Assembly: GCA_009809945.1 (NCBI GenBank)
Contig: WTPW01000345.1
Span: 1 to 64,000, forward strand
Direction of reading: 5' to 3'
Origin: Gigaspora margarita
Taxonomy: Eukaryota; Glomeromycota; Glomeromycetes; Diversisporales; Gigasporaceae
Length of the DNA: 64,000 nt
The notes beneath the pieces are model-generated. The model was given only the letters and a program-made list of their open reading frames with translations. It was not told the DNA's origin and made no database searches. The translations under genes were made by a program, and so were the position numbers. Shown here in pieces: positions 1-11,563 of this stretch (position 1 is the stretch's first letter; every line of letters begins with the position of its first letter).

Positions 1-103
1 CGTAAGAAATTCGTAAATTTACGCTAAATATTACGTAAGTTTACGATTTTCTTACGTTCCGTAAAAACTTACGAAAGTTTACGCATATATATTTTTGCTG
101 ATG
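1..103. mobile_element. Terminal part of a TIR element with CGTAA/TTACG-rich ends
   Basis: The window opens inside a terminal inverted repeat built of TTACG and CGTAA words and ending ATATTTTTGCTGATG. The same end, diverged, closes the elements at 60441 and 35272, so this is the right end of a third copy that starts before the window. No coding sequence is visible. Assignment to the family is by direct comparison; the superfamily is inferred from TA target duplications at the other two copies. Confidence 0.7.
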
Positions 104-362
104 ATAGTCCAATGCGCACTTGGTATAATGCAGGTTACAGATCGCTTGGTTTCACAGTTCTAAAATATTTTTAAAATGTTTCGAATCATTTCAAAACTAC
201 TACTGTAATTTAAAAAATAAAAACAAAATATAATAGGTGGTGCTTCACGCTATGATGAATACAATAACTATCGATTAGCAGATATATAATGATTTATATT
301 TTAATTATGATATTTATTGATTATAGATATATATCAATTTATAACAAGTTAATCAATATATA
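104..362. repeat. Dispersed AT-rich repeat, inverted copy at about 45990-46320
   Basis: The stretch with TTGGTATAATGCAGGTTACAG, read on the other strand, recurs at about 46250-46300, and both copies continue into the same ATATCAATTTATAACAAG sequence. About 55 bases near 215-270 are absent from the second copy. Diverged forms of the GGTTACAGATC segment also occur near 35045 and 60150 inside TIR elements, so it is probably internal transposon sequence. No gene is seen. Confidence 0.6.
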
Positions 363-797
363 GTGTGGGACGCTTAAAGGCTTTACAAGTTTTAATAGCT
401 AATAATATTTAATATAAAAATAATATCACAAAAAAACAAGCTGCTATTTTGTAGTTTAGATAATTTGCTACAACTTAGCGGCCTTACTTTTTTAAAAAAC
501 ATTGTATACTTTTTTAATTAATATGTTTAAAAGTATAGTATTTTTATATGATATGTAAAAATTTAGCTCAAAATGGGACAAGTCACAGGATTTTGGCTTA
601 ATGCTATTGGCTAATTTAAATTAATTTTAAAATTAATTTTAAAATTAATTTAAAATATTTTTTAATAATTAATTTAAAATATTTTTTAATAATTAATTTT
701 TTCAAAATGCAAAAATTCACAAAGATATCAAATTTCAATATGAAATTTTTGAAAATAGAACAAATTTTAAAATGTAGCCTTTAAGTGTCCTGCACCG
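363..797. mobile_element. 435-bp MITE, TA target
   Basis: The ends GTGTGGGACGCTTAAAGGCT and, inverted, GGTGCAGGACACTTAAAGGCT-like sequence form a terminal inverted repeat of about 20 bp. TA flanks both ends (361-362 and 798-799). The interior is AT-rich with no ORF. This is a non-autonomous DNA element, probably of a TA-target superfamily. Confidence 0.75.
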
Positions 798-883
798 TAT
801 AATGTTTAATTTTAATCAATATAAAACAATTATGTGTTATATATCGATATATAGCTACTTAAAATATTTTGTGATGTAATCAA

Positions 884-1280
884 TTTACTTGTAGCAAATA
901 TAGATTTTTTTATTTATTTTTATATTTTTAAAAATAAATAAAAAGTTCTCTAAACCTATATTTGCTACAAGTAAATCAACTAGACCAATTAATTAAATAT
1001 TGTTCTCTAGGCCAAGACAGTTCTATAGGTAGTGAGATCATAAAAATGGCCTAGTAAATTTTTTTCAATAGTCTTTCAAAGTTTTAAAATAATTTTAAAC
1101 AATTTTCTAAATTATGTAATTTTATGTAAACAATCATTATAAAACTTTGAAAAGCTATAGAAAAATATTTACTAGACTGTTGTTTATAATCTCACCACTT
1201 TTAGAACTACCTAGATTTGAAAAACAATATTGCCTTAATTGGTTTAGTCAATTTACTTGTAGTAAATATAGGTTCAAACC
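884..1280. repeat. Two adjacent hairpins
   Basis: The first hairpin (884-976) has arms TTACTTGTAGCAAATATAG and its complement. The second (981-1248) has arms of about 115 bp starting TAGACCAATTAATT. The sequence CAATTTACTTGTAG recurs a third time at 1249, directly after the second hairpin, so the pair looks like one composite foldback element. No clear target duplication was found. Confidence 0.6.
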
Positions 1281-2147
1281 ACTTTTTAATTTTTTTTAAA
1301 TTTTTTTGTTTTTGTTTTAAATAATTTCTAATAACTAAAAATTTCATTTATAAAATAGGTTTTTGCAATTTAATAAAAGTTTTTTTTTGTAAAATTTTGT
1401 ATATAAATTAATATTTAAATTTAAATTATAATATAGTTTAATATTAGTTTTTAATAATTTAAAATAATAATCAAAATTAGTATATATTTAACTATTTTAG
1501 GGGATCATTAAAGCTAGGTGCATTTATATGTTTTTATTATTTAATTAAAATTAAGTTAAGGGTTAGTTAAAGGTTAGGATTAGGAATGTCTTATAGGTAA
1601 AATTGCCTTCCTGACATTTTTTATTAATGCTTTGAGACAGGTTTAGATAATCGTTTCTTGTATTTTTGGTGTTTTTTACTTTTTTTTTTTGTTTTTGTCT
1701 CATCGAGCTGATCCATGATGATCAAAATTTTACAATTTGATTGGTTGTCAGTTACATGATGGCACCTGGCTTTAACAGTTCCCCTATTTTGATTATTATT
1801 TACAAAAATTTGATTGGTTATATTCAATAATTTTTTAAACTAATCAGGTAGTAATCAGGTAGTAGAATATATATTCATTACATATTCTACATATATTTGG
1901 TACCTGATATATATAGGATATATATTATCAGATACCTGATGTGTGTAGGATATATGTATAATAGATGCATAGCATATATACTATATGTGTACTATATGTG
2001 TTTGATATGTATTTGATATTTTATATCAACTCTACACATATCAGATACCAGATTATACATATTCTATATACATCCTACATATAACCTACACATATTGGGT
2101 ACTAGATATATATAGAATATATTACAATATATTTATTTTGACCAGTA
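1281..2147. other. AT-rich spacer with degenerate tandem words
   Basis: No gene is supported. Around 1555-1590 there is a degenerate GGTTAG tract. From about 1850 to 2130 short words such as GATACCTGATATATATAGG and ACATATTCTACATAT repeat in both orientations, like a decayed minisatellite. Short ORFs here have low-complexity composition. Confidence 0.6.
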
Positions 2148-2155
2148 ATTATACC

Positions 2156-2335
2156 AGGATCCTGAAATATACATAGATAGGTCAGGTTAATTATAAAATT
2201 ACTAAAAATAGAAAGATTTGCAAAAAAAACTTTAAAAATAAGCAAAAAAATTACTAACAATAAAAAAGATCTGCATAAAAACCACAAAAATAAGCAAACT
2301 AATACCTGATCTATCTATGTATATTTTGGAGTTCT
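2156..2335. mobile_element. 180-bp MITE with 8-bp target duplication, copy 1
   Basis: The ends AGGATCCTGAAATATACATA and the matching inverted end make a TIR of about 30 bp. The flanks ATTATACC (2148-2155) and ATTATGCC (2336-2343) are an 8-bp target duplication with one mismatch, as in hAT elements. A second copy with crisper ends lies at 16716-16894. There is no ORF. Confidence 0.85.
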
Positions 2336-2343
2336 ATTATGCC

Positions 2344-2646
2344 TAGCTACTCCTTCTTTCTAATAATATTATATAATATTTGTTAGTGCTCTTAGGCATT
2401 AGCAAATTTTTATATAGATAAATGGGATGAGTCAGTAGAAAAGGGACAAATTTTTTCTAAGTAAAAGTTTTCTTGACTTTAAGCTTAAATATTTTAACAA
2501 CTATCTTAATAAATTTAATAAATTTTTTTTATTTTAATTTTATATAATTTCAAGATTACAATAAAAAAATTTTTAGGAATCACGAAATATAACTCTTTCC
2601 CATAGATCATTAAACCAAATTCAGAGCTAAGGGAAAACAACAAAAA
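2344..2646. other. AT-rich spacer with a dispersed GATGAGTCAGTAGAAAAG segment
   Basis: No gene is seen. The segment around 2430-2460 recurs on the opposite strand at about 19640-19690, so it is the remnant of another dispersed repeat. The last 60 bases before the foldback at 2651 may belong to the 5' part of LINE A, which resumes after 3867, but coding signal is weak. Confidence 0.45.
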
Positions 2647-2650
2647 CTAT

Positions 2651-3863
2651 CAGGCCCAGAACATGTTCCTTTACAGGGGTTCAAAATGTTGTTTTTTTTT
2701 GATATTAATGGTAAGACCTTGCTCTTATCTTTATTAAATTTAATAGAAACTTTTTACAATTGGAAAGAACTTTATAATTTAAATCTAATGCTAAGAAAAA
2801 GAACTCAGATATATAGCTAGATAAACAAAAGTAGACCTAGTACTTATCTGTAGCCTAAACCAGTTCAAAATGTTGTTTATAATTAAAATTTTTAAAAAAA
2901 CATATGAATTTACTATATAACTTTGAGCTAAGATTCTTTTAAATATTATTTAATAACTTTAAATTAAATTTTTCGGGTATATAGAACAAGGGGAGAAGAA
3001 AAAATTGAGCTTAAAAATTGAATTAAAATTTGTTAATTTTGTACAAAACGAAAATGTAACTTGACCAAAATCAAATATTTTCTGATTTTAATATAAGAAG
3101 CATATGTAAAAACATGCTCTGAACAATTTACTTAGTCGATAGAAGTAGGTTACCTTGTAAGAAAATGGGTTATCTATGTACTAAAGTTAAAATTTATTGT
3201 ATTTCTTAATTAAACTTTTTTTTTCTTATTAGGTAACCTACTTTGGGCTCTTAAGCAAAGTTGTTTAGCATATAATTTTATATCACATTTGAAATTGATT
3301 CGCGTTTTTCAGACCTTTTACTAAGTGAAAAATAGGGTTAAAGTTTAAAAAAATTTTTTTTTCGAACTTTAACCACATTTTTCACTTAGTAAAAGATCTA
3401 AAAAACGCGAATTAATTTCAAATGTGATATAAAATTACATGCTGAACAACTTTGCTTAAGAGCCCAAAGTAGGTTACCTAATAAGAAAAAAAGTTTAATC
3501 AAGAAATACAATAAATTTTAACTTTAGTACATAGATAATCCATTTTTCTTACAAGGTAACCTACTTCTGCCAACTAAGTAAAGTTGTTCAGGGCAGGTTT
3601 TTACATATGCTTTTTATATTAAAATTGAAAAATATTTGATTTTGGTCAAGTTACATTTTCATTTTGTACAAATTAACAAAATTTTAATTCAATTTTTAAG
3701 CTCAATTTTTTCTTCTCCCCTTGTTTTATATACCTGAAAAATTTAATTTAAAGTTATTAAGTAACATTTAAAAGAATCTTAGCTCAAAGTTATATAGTAA
3801 ATTTATATTTTTTTAAAAAATTTTAATTATAGACAACAATAAAAGAGACATGTCCTGGGCCTG
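2651..3863. mobile_element. 1.2-kb foldback element
   Basis: The outer ends are CAGGCCCAGAACATGT (left) and ACATGTCCTGGGCCTG (right), inverted copies of each other, flanked by CTAT on both sides (2647-2650, 3864-3867). From about 2876 to 3842 the sequence is an almost perfect inverted repeat with arms near 480 bp meeting near 3355. The arms include GGTAACCTAC and the AAGTAAAGTTGTTCAG module. No ORF exists. The left arm alone carries a later 168-bp insertion. Confidence 0.9.
2695..2862 (-). mobile_element. Short poly(A)-tailed retroposed insert (SINE-like)
   Basis: A 168-bp insert is bounded by a perfect 16-bp direct repeat GTTCAAAATGTTGTTT (2679-2694 and 2863-2878). It starts with a T run on the + strand, that is, a short A tail on the - strand. 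It interrupts only the left arm of the foldback. Long target duplication plus A tail is the signature of LINE-driven retroposition. I could not identify a tRNA or 7SL head, so the parent RNA is unknown. Confidence 0.7.
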
Positions 3864-4199
3864 CTATAGTAAAGTAAACAAAACACAATAATTATAGACC
3901 TTGGGGCCTTTTTGCGACCATTGAGACAAGTACCTGTTCCCTATAATTGTTAGCCAAAATAACTAAAAGAAAAGGAGATGACACATTTTCTACACCCCAT
4001 ATGTTCTCAAAGTTTCTCCCAACAATGGTCTCTGACCAATAGCCAATGTTACTAATGGAAGGCATTCAGTAGCAGACCACATTAGAAAATATTCAAGCTA
4101 GTATTCAAGAAGCTATTATCACACAAACAAACCATACCATCAAAAGAGCAAAAAACCACCACCAGCCCCTCCTCACTTTTAATACCTTCATCCTATTTA

Positions 4200-4481
4200 G
4201 GGTTCCACAATTTGATTTGATCTTTAAATATTTGAATTAAATATTTGATCAAATTCAAATTCAAATTTGACTATATTTGATTTGATCAAATTCAAATCTG
4301 GTCAAATTTGATTTGATTTGACAAATATTTGATTTGATTTGAAAATTACTATTAAAAATTCAAATTCAAATCAAATTCAAATCCAAATATTTGAATCAAA
4401 TCAAATTCAAATTAGGGTTAATTTGATTTGATCAAATTCAAATTGACCCAATATTTGATTTGATTTGAATTTGAGGAACCC
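4200..4481. mobile_element. TTTGAT-rich MITE, copy 1
   Basis: The element starts GGGTTCCACAATTTGATTTG and ends with the inverse, TTTGAGGAACCC, flanked by TA. Nearly the whole interior is made of TTTGAT/ATCAAA words in both orientations. A second copy lies at 61413-61661. It interrupts the LINE A ORF1-like region. Confidence 0.85.
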
Positions 4482-6087
4482 TAATCTTACTCGCTTCATC
4501 TCTAAAAACTGGTCCAAAAGTGGCGAAAATAGTTTACTCCCGATAAATCTGTCAATGACATCATCAGTACAATTGGAACAACAAATAACAACAAGCATGA
4601 AAAATTTGACGATTATGCCGAGACCCGATCTAGTTCTCTTACTGCCAAATATAGAAATGGTAGATCAGGTGATAAGAAACACTGGTGCGCCTATTCGTTC
4701 TGACCCAAATTCTTGGGCGGAACCATTCAAGCAAGTGGGGTTCTACACCCTGACTATGACTATGACCCTGACTGTCGACAATAATAGAAATACTATAGAT
4801 ATGGAGACTAAATCAAATGGTACTATTGAGGATGACTCTTTATCAATGTTATGTAGTAGAGCACATGTTCATAAAACAGGAAAGAACAAACCACTATCTA
4901 GACTGAGACAAGCTGACGAATAGTACACTGTGATCCCCTGAACCAGAAGAAGAAAACAAAACTTGTCATTTGATGACCAAACTTGGAGATACGAATCAAT
5001 TATAAAGGCCTTCGAATTCTTAGACATATTAGAAAAATTTCTTTTACATAAACTAGAAATGAAACCTGCCAACATTAACATCTCACAAGCTATTAACCAA
5101 AAGCTTCAATATATGAATACAGCATTCTTCAGAACCTTCTTAAGGAACAAAGCCACAGCCCCCAAACACCAACAAGAATTCGAGACCCTGTATAAAATAT
5201 CCTTGAAAAAATATCAACAACTCTACGAAGTGCGATTCATTAACAAAACAAACAAGCAACAAATATATGAAAAGCTATGAGCTAAGATCATTATTGATTT
5301 CTTGTATAACTTTGACTTCTTGCTTCTCAAGCCACATGAATGCATGAGATATATCTTCTATTGCTTAAACTATGCGAAACTAACAACCAAGCTAATCTTC
5401 AAAAAAGTCTATTCTTGCTTGTTTGATACACATAAAAAATACCTACAACCACTCTCTAGTAAACCCTAATTGATTGATCCAGAATATCTTGCGGTGATAC
5501 CTTTGAACTGCCTATCGAAAATAGACAAAATACTAGAACCCTAGTGCACACACTCAGAAAAGTATATAAATTTGAAAACCTACTAAATGAATACTTTGCA
5601 AATCCCATCATGACCCTACCAGAGTTAGTATAAAACCTACACCCATCAGTACAAAAATGGTTCCTGATAACTGATAAAGCTAAACTGGCCCACTTGGGAA
5701 AATATCAACAGAAACTAAAAGGCCTATATATAGTGGATAGAATCTCTAAGAGCTATTTCTCGTTATCACCAGAAAAGAAAAATTACCAAACATATCCCAA
5801 GCCCTAAACTCAGCAGTTAGACATCTATTCCTGTGCACACCAAAAGATAGCTTGGAATTGCGAGACCTTATTAGAACCCTGTATGATCACTACACATTTA
5901 GACACCTCCCAAATGACTACTTCAAACTAAGATCCCAACTCCCAGAGGATCTATGAGAAGTCAAAACAAAGATAACATATGTCTTTCCAATTACAAACAA
6001 TAAATTAGTGAAAGAATTCATCATGGAAACAACAGAAACTTACCACTTTAACATACTACTTCCTATACAATACATGATAGCTAACCC

Positions 6088-6367
6088 CAGTGTTGTCACG
6101 GGACAGCCTTGGACAATGACTTGGACAATCTTGGACAATTTTGGACAATTAAATAAAGTAAAATTACTTAAAATTTTATTAAGATAACCTATTTTAATTT
6201 TAACTGGAATGTGTTCAGCACATAAAAAAATATATAAATATATATTTTTTAGATAGATTTATTAATTATTAAAGCCTGGACAAGCTTTGGACAATCTTGG
6301 ACATTTGGACAATTTTGGACGTGAACAAGCCAAAAAAGGCTGTGGACAGCCAAAACGTACAACACTG
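6088..6367. mobile_element. 280-bp hAT MITE, copy 1
   Basis: The ends CAGTGTTGTCACGGGACAG and CTGTGGACAGCC...ACAACACTG are inverted. The flanks GCTAACCC (6080-6087 and 6368-6375) are a perfect 8-bp target duplication, and the CAGTG ends are typical of hAT elements. Sub-terminal TTGGACAATT words repeat many times. Copies of exactly the same length lie at 25915-26194 and 32561-32840. No ORF is present. Confidence 0.95.
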
Positions 6368-7142
6368 GCTAACCCTACTAACATGCCTAACTTTCCTCTT
6401 GATCATAATAGGGTAGAGAAAGTTAACTTAACCATATTAATCAAAACTCCAAGAAGCTTAGTAGCAACAGTTAGAGCCTTGTGAGAACACTATTTCTTTT
6501 ACTAGCTCCTAGATGAATGGATTGAAATCGAAGATAACAAAGATTTAAATGACAGACCAAATTTGCCTATGAACCGGAAAGAAGCAACTCCCTCATTAGA
6601 CAAATACTAGCCTGTAACTATTTGACGATTCTGATTAAAACATATGAGAACATTACTCCTACTATCGATCTTCTTAGAACACATTTCTAATTTTATAGCT
6701 TTCTAACAAACTTCATTGAGGCACCTGACTTATCGTGACCCTCCTGGGTATAGTAGCTAACTATGTACCTACTCAATGATAAGCACAACACAACAAGAAG
6801 AAGACCATCTGTTTCACATATATATGAACACTGATTTACCAACTAACAATCTACTGAGTATAACTTCTATAGCTACTTTACCTATGTCTGAACACACAAC
6901 CCTTTCTAACTTAAATCTACATAATGGATTAAACTTGGCAACTCATAATATTTGAGGACTGAACCAAATGGGCAAATTTGTTAACTGAATTGAATTTTGC
7001 ATAGAAGCTAACTTGCACATTATTACTTTAACAGAAACTAAACTTCTCTCTAAAAGAGACCTTGTACTTACGAACCCACTATACTACGTATATACCTCCA
7101 ACTTTGAAAAATATAAAGTCAATCAGAGAAACATTAGCTTGG

Positions 7143-7455
7143 AACAGTATTTAAAATTTCAGTCTAAAAAATTTTGCTAGCCAATTAGATTTCGAGATCA
7201 GGTGTAATGTGAAAAGTTCAAGAAACAAAAATAAATAAAAAATCGCTCATAACATGAAATTTCGCCTATGAAACTGCCTTTTGTGTACTAATTAAAAGTT
7301 TTTTTTGCAAAATTTTAGTATAAAATATTTTCTAACCCCAACCTATTAGCAACACCCTACTCCTAACCTAATAGCGAAATGTTTTTTTCTAGCAAAAATT
7401 TTTTTAATGGGACCATATAATGAGTGAAATTTTTTAGACTAGTATTTCTAGTCCT
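7143..7455. mobile_element. 313-bp element in the endonuclease region
   Basis: A perfect 12-bp direct repeat, ACATTAGCTTGG (7131-7142 and 7456-7467), flanks it, and deleting the insert plus one repeat restores the endonuclease frame. Near both ends lies the inverted pair AGTCTAAAAAATTT. The interior has CCTATGAAACTGCC followed by CTAACCCCAACC, an arrangement shared with the elements at 28137 and 29451. The superfamily is unclear: 12 bp is long for a DNA transposon. Confidence 0.8.
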
Positions 7456-8273
7456 ACATTAGCTTGGGCACTGCTTTGATGGTATGCAATCAGCTATAGC
7501 CCTACATCTACAATATACAGACCTGCTCAGGAATGATTATATATATAGATTTTTTCTTTTTCAATAACAATAAAACAAGAATAATCTCAATATACTTTTC
7601 ATACAACTATGACAAATTAAACAAAGAAACACAGAGGAAAACTTTTGAGTGGTACATGCAAGATAAAAACAACAATTGGAACACTCTAGTGATGAGAGAC
7701 TTTAACATGGACCGGAAACGTGAAAAGCATCTTCTACTTTTTGCCAACCTAGTAACAGCAAATGCACACAGTATGATAGACTTTCATAGTATCACAACCT
7801 CCACCTGGACTGGCCCGACTACCACTAGTCAAATAGATGACATTTGGTGTAATACAGATCTGATTTTAAAACTCAACCTGCTCTTGATTAATGATGCAAT
7901 ATATATCACAGAAAGCAACCACACTATAGTATCTACAACTTGGCACGTGGAAATCAAGAAGATCGCACCTTCATTAAAAAACAAAAAACAGAAACGAAAG
8001 GTGTACCAATATGAAAAAATGAACAAGAAAAGCTAGATAGTATTCACAGAAACAGTTACAATGCTTTTTAAAGATTATGGACAAAGGGAGAATCATCAAA
8101 TATACAGGACCTGAATAAAAAATGGAACTGGTGGACAATAGAAGTCAAAGCAGCTATGAATAAGAAGATACTATATATTTTTAGGACACATAAACCTTTT
8201 CATGCTATTTCACTCATAGTGACCAAGCTTAATACTGCTCTCAAAATAATGAATAAAACATTACAGATAGTTA

Positions 8274-8440
8274 GGGGCATGCCATTTATTACGTAATATT
8301 TTTTACTTAGTAGCCTTCCTCATCCATGTATGGTGTGATCACTTTATCTAATTCAGATTATTTAATATAATATATAGATGTAATCACTACTTCTAACCAT
8401 GTATTCATAGTAAAAATTACATAATAAATGGCATGCCCCT
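8274..8440. mobile_element. 167-bp MITE with GGGGCATGCCATTTATTACG ends, copy 1
   Basis: The TIR is GGGGCATGCCATTTATTACG, nearly perfect at both ends, with TA flanks (8272-8273 and 8441-8442). The same element recurs at 59572-59737 in inverted orientation. There is no ORF. It splits LINE A ORF2 between endonuclease and RT. Confidence 0.9.
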
Positions 8441-8671
8441 TACTACTCAACCCTTATCTTAATACATACTAATTAACAAAAACTTAAAAAGAGTAAGCAA
8501 ACTGACCGAACTAGAGACTACCTCATTTGTAGATTCTATAAATGATGAAGAGTATACAATACAAACAATTAGAAAATTTAAACAGATCAAACATACAATT
8601 TGGACCGCACATAATCAAGAACTAAAACTGCAACAGAGTGCTCAGATAGAGTTCTACATGAACAGAAGGTA

Positions 8672-8989
8672 CCGTATATTGCCGAAAATAAGCTATCTCC
8701 GAAAATAAGCTACCCCTCTGATTTTTTTCAAAAATCTTAAAAAAACCGTTAGCAGTTGCTACATATAAAAGTCTAAATTTTACTAAGTAAATCTCAAAAG
8801 TGCCATTAAGTAAACTTGTTCAACACATCAAAATACACATAAAGTAAAAATTTAGTATCATTTAGACAACTTTTTATTAGTACGTTTTTCAATTTTTTCA
8901 AAAAACTCAATGTTTCGAAAATAAGCTACCCCATGTTTTTTTGTGTAATTTTTTGGCCAAAAAAGGTTGCTTATTTCGGACACATACGG
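8672..8989. mobile_element. 318-bp MITE with CCGTATNTNNCCGAAAATAAGC-type ends
   Basis: The left end CCGTATATTGCCGAAAATAA matches the inverted right end, flanked by TA; the empty site AGAAGGTACCAAGAC reads in frame as part of LINE A (FYMNRRYQDMKH). Inside lie TAAGTAAACTTGTTCAAC and a GTTGCTACATATAAAAG module seen in other families. Similar ends occur at 10197-10414 and near 63930. Confidence 0.85.
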
Positions 8990-10196
8990 TACCAAGACAT
9001 GAAACATAACACTAGCCAGATGTTGAATAGTATATTGAAGCGATATAAGAACCCTATAAAGATGGAAAAGATTATACTCCCTGATAAAGTAATCACTAAC
9101 AAAACAGAGATAAAAGAACACTTCAGAGCATACTTCAAACATTGGACTCGCAAGAACCCACCTAACAAGGATTTTTAAAATGATACCTGAATCGATACAT
9201 ACAAACTCTTAGAAAGAATAAATCCAAACATCTACACAAATGTTCTTGAGCTCATAACAATGGTGGAAATGACCAATGCGATAAATGCTACTCCATAAAG
9301 AAAGCAACTGGACCTTCTGGTATTTCCAACAAAATCCTCTAACACCTACTAGAGGTAGCACTAACCCATATGAACCAGATTATGATGACTACTTAAGACT
9401 TAAGGTGGTGCCTGATCAATGGCTACAGGCACAGGTATAGCTCATACCAAAAAAAGCATACTACAATTATAACTTGACAACAACACAACCCATCACTTTA
9501 ATCAAACACACCTAAAAAATTTTCACGAAGATAATAAATAACTGCCTAACTACAACTATTATGCGTCAGAAAATTCTATCTCCATACAATTATGCCGTCT
9601 TTCTTTTCCAATCCACACTCCAACCTATCTCATACTTGACACATATTTTAGAAAATACTATTACCAATGACAAAGAAATATGGGCCCTATCACAGGATAT
9701 GTCAAAGGCCTTCGACTCAGTGCACATAAAGACACTGGAAAAAGCACTACTTAGAATAAAAATACCTACAGAAATTGTTACACTATTAACCTTTCTCCTT
9801 AGCAATAGAGCAAACAGAGTCATTACAAACGAAGGCCCCACAGAACAATACCCAGTTGAAGACAGAATTGACCAAGAGGAAACTTTCTTACCCCTTCTTT
9901 GAAAGATCTATTATGACCCCTTGATCATGACTATCCACCAAAAATACCAAGGATCATAGCAATGATTCTATTATATCACCCAGGCCTATCATGGTATCTG
10001 TAATACAGTGATGTCACTTGGCTATTTGGCCGGCTGATAGCCACGGCCAATGGCCGTGGCCAAAAGGCCAAAAATATAAATTTCATTTTGGCCGAAATGG
10101 CCAAACAAAGCTAGTAATTTGATTGGTCCAATGTTTATTACTAATTAATTATATAATTTTAGTATTGAATAATATAGCTAGAATTAAGTTTATTTA

Positions 10197-10414
10197 CCGT
10201 ATCCTATCATGAATAAGCACCCCCTTTTTTGAAATTTCAAACTCAACGTTCTTGATAACTATCTAATCAAACTTAATAAAAATTTTTTTATTTAAATTTT
10301 ATAGATCTATAAAATTTAAATAAAAAAATTTTTATTAAGTTTGATAAAATAGTTATCAAGAACGTTGAGTTTGAAATTTCAAAAAAGGGGGTGCTTATTC
10401 ATGATAGAATACGG
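10197..10414. mobile_element. 218-bp near-perfect foldback MITE
   Basis: Arms of about 108 bp starting CCGTATCCTATCATGAATAA meet at about 10305. TA flanks both ends. The host element carries a second copy of the surrounding DNA at 10440-10525 that lacks the insert (AAGTTTATTTATATGC), an internal empty site that fixes the boundaries. Confidence 0.95.
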
Positions 10415-10734
10415 TATATGCTTTATATACCTTTTAGCTTCATATATTAATTATATAATTTTAGCATTTAATGATATAGCTAGAATTAAGTTTATTTATA
10501 TGCTTTATATACCTTTTAGCTTTGTGTTTAATGAGGCTCAGGTTTCGATATCTTTAATAAAAAAAAAATAGCATATTTCGGAAATAAATGATCTTATTTA
10601 TGTATTAAAATTTTGAAATTGGAAAATTAGATTAGAGTATTTAAAGAATCCCATTTGATGAAATCAGTAAAAGTTTTTATTGTGTAGATCAACTAACAAT
10701 TTAATAATAACAAAATACATAGTAAGTAATAAAA

Positions 10735-11285
10735 CTTTACTCAGATTATATACTAAACCTTTGCTCAAAAATTACATACCGATCCTTTGCTCAAATTACT
10801 TAATAAACCTTTGCTCTAATTATTTTTTAATATAACTTACTGAACTTTAGCTCAACTTACTTACTGAACTTTCGCTCAAATTACTTACTAAACCTTTGTT
10901 CATATTACTTATTAAACCTTCGCTTAAATTATTTTTTTTTACAACTTGCTGAATCTTTGCTTAAATTATTTATTAAATCTTTACTTAAGTAGTTTTTCTA
11001 TATAACTTACTAAACCTTTGCTCAAATTACTTACCAAACCTTTGCTTACCAAACCTTTGCTCAAATTACCTACTAAACCTTTGCTTACTAAACCTTTGCT
11101 CAAATTACTTATTAAACCTTTGTTCAAATTATGCTTTTATATAATTTTCTAAGCCTTTGCTTAATTTACTTTTTTTTATATAGTTTATTATACTTTCGCT
11201 TAAATTATTTTTAAAATGACTTATTAAATCTTCACTTAAATTATTTTTTATATAACTTATTAAACCTTCACTTAGTTTTTTTTTT
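10735..11285. repeat. Tandem array of about 22-24 bp units
   Basis: Degenerate units of the form CTTACTAAACCTTTGCTCAA repeat more than 20 times inside the hAT element. The unit length varies by a few bases because of AT-rich spacers. It is not a CRISPR: the spacers are not unique and the units are degenerate. Confidence 0.85.
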
Positions 11286-11563
11286 TTATATAGCTTAACA
11301 ATTATTCTTTAAGTTATCTTATATATTAATATACTTCCCTATAGTATTTTTATACACTTTTCTTTTTTTATTACTATACAGAGAAATTTGGCCGTTTGGC
11401 CATTTGGCCATTGACCAATGGCCATATAGGCCAAATAATTTTATTTGGCCTGGCCAATTGACATTCAACTTTGGGTGTAAAATTTTGGCCATTTTGGCCA
11501 AATTATTTTGTATTGGCCGATGGCCAATTAAATTTTGTTTGGCTGATTAAATTGCTATCACTG

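Larger units (their letters stand above)
3868..6823 (+). pseudogene. LINE A ORF1-like region, decayed
   Basis: Between insertions at 4200-4481 and 6088-6367, the + strand shows protein-like stretches in changing frames. One open piece runs 4486-4923; another, 4963-5280, contains SFDDQTWRYE and LEFLDILEKFLLHKLEM-like helical sequence and can be followed beyond the stop at 5280 to about 5468. A later piece near 5800-6080 includes LPNDYFKLRSQLPEDL, followed after a stop by KTKITYVFPITNNKL. Position directly upstream of an endonuclease-RT ORF suggests a LINE ORF1 (RNA-binding, gag-like) protein. No zinc knuckle is visible, so the role is inferred from position only. Many stops and frameshifts make it non-functional. 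Confidence 0.6.
6824..10005 (+). pseudogene. LINE A ORF2, endonuclease and start of reverse transcriptase
   Basis: The probable start is ATG at 6824. The endonuclease opens with LATHNI-stop-GLN, then LTETKL. After removing the insert at 7143-7455, the frame continues through NISLGTALMVCNQ, RDFNMD (usually GDFN), SQIDDIW and SNHTIV, the late endonuclease motifs. Beyond two MITEs (8274-8440, 8672-8989) come a linker (EKIILPDKVITNK) and RT sequence with SQDMSKAFDSVH (motif A region) at about 9696 and a degraded VEDGIDQGE-like motif at about 9856. It encodes target-site nicking and cDNA synthesis in LINEs. In-frame stops, frameshifts and the mutated GDFN motif make it dead. The frame runs into the hAT element at 10006. 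Confidence 0.85.
10006..11563. mobile_element. 1.56-kb non-autonomous hAT element (TTGGCC-rich)
   Basis: The ends are CAGTGAT and ATCACTG. The flanks CTGTAATA and CTATAATG each differ by one base from CTGTAATG, which is exactly what the RT frame (SVMAYMNDSLW) needs, so an 8-bp target duplication is well supported. Both sub-terminal regions are packed with TTGGCC/GGCCAA words. The interior holds a foldback MITE (10197-10414), a duplicated segment and a tandem array. No transposase ORF is visible. Confidence 0.9.

Noticed and set aside
4465-5280. Two ORFs of 152 and about 105 codons as host genes
   Set aside because: The first begins within a MITE and both fit the decayed LINE A ORF1-like region by position and by continuing coding signal in changed frames.
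10735-11285. Regular short repeats as a CRISPR array
   Set aside because: Units are degenerate and spacers are short variants of each other; the sequence is inside a eukaryotic hAT element and no cas gene is present.
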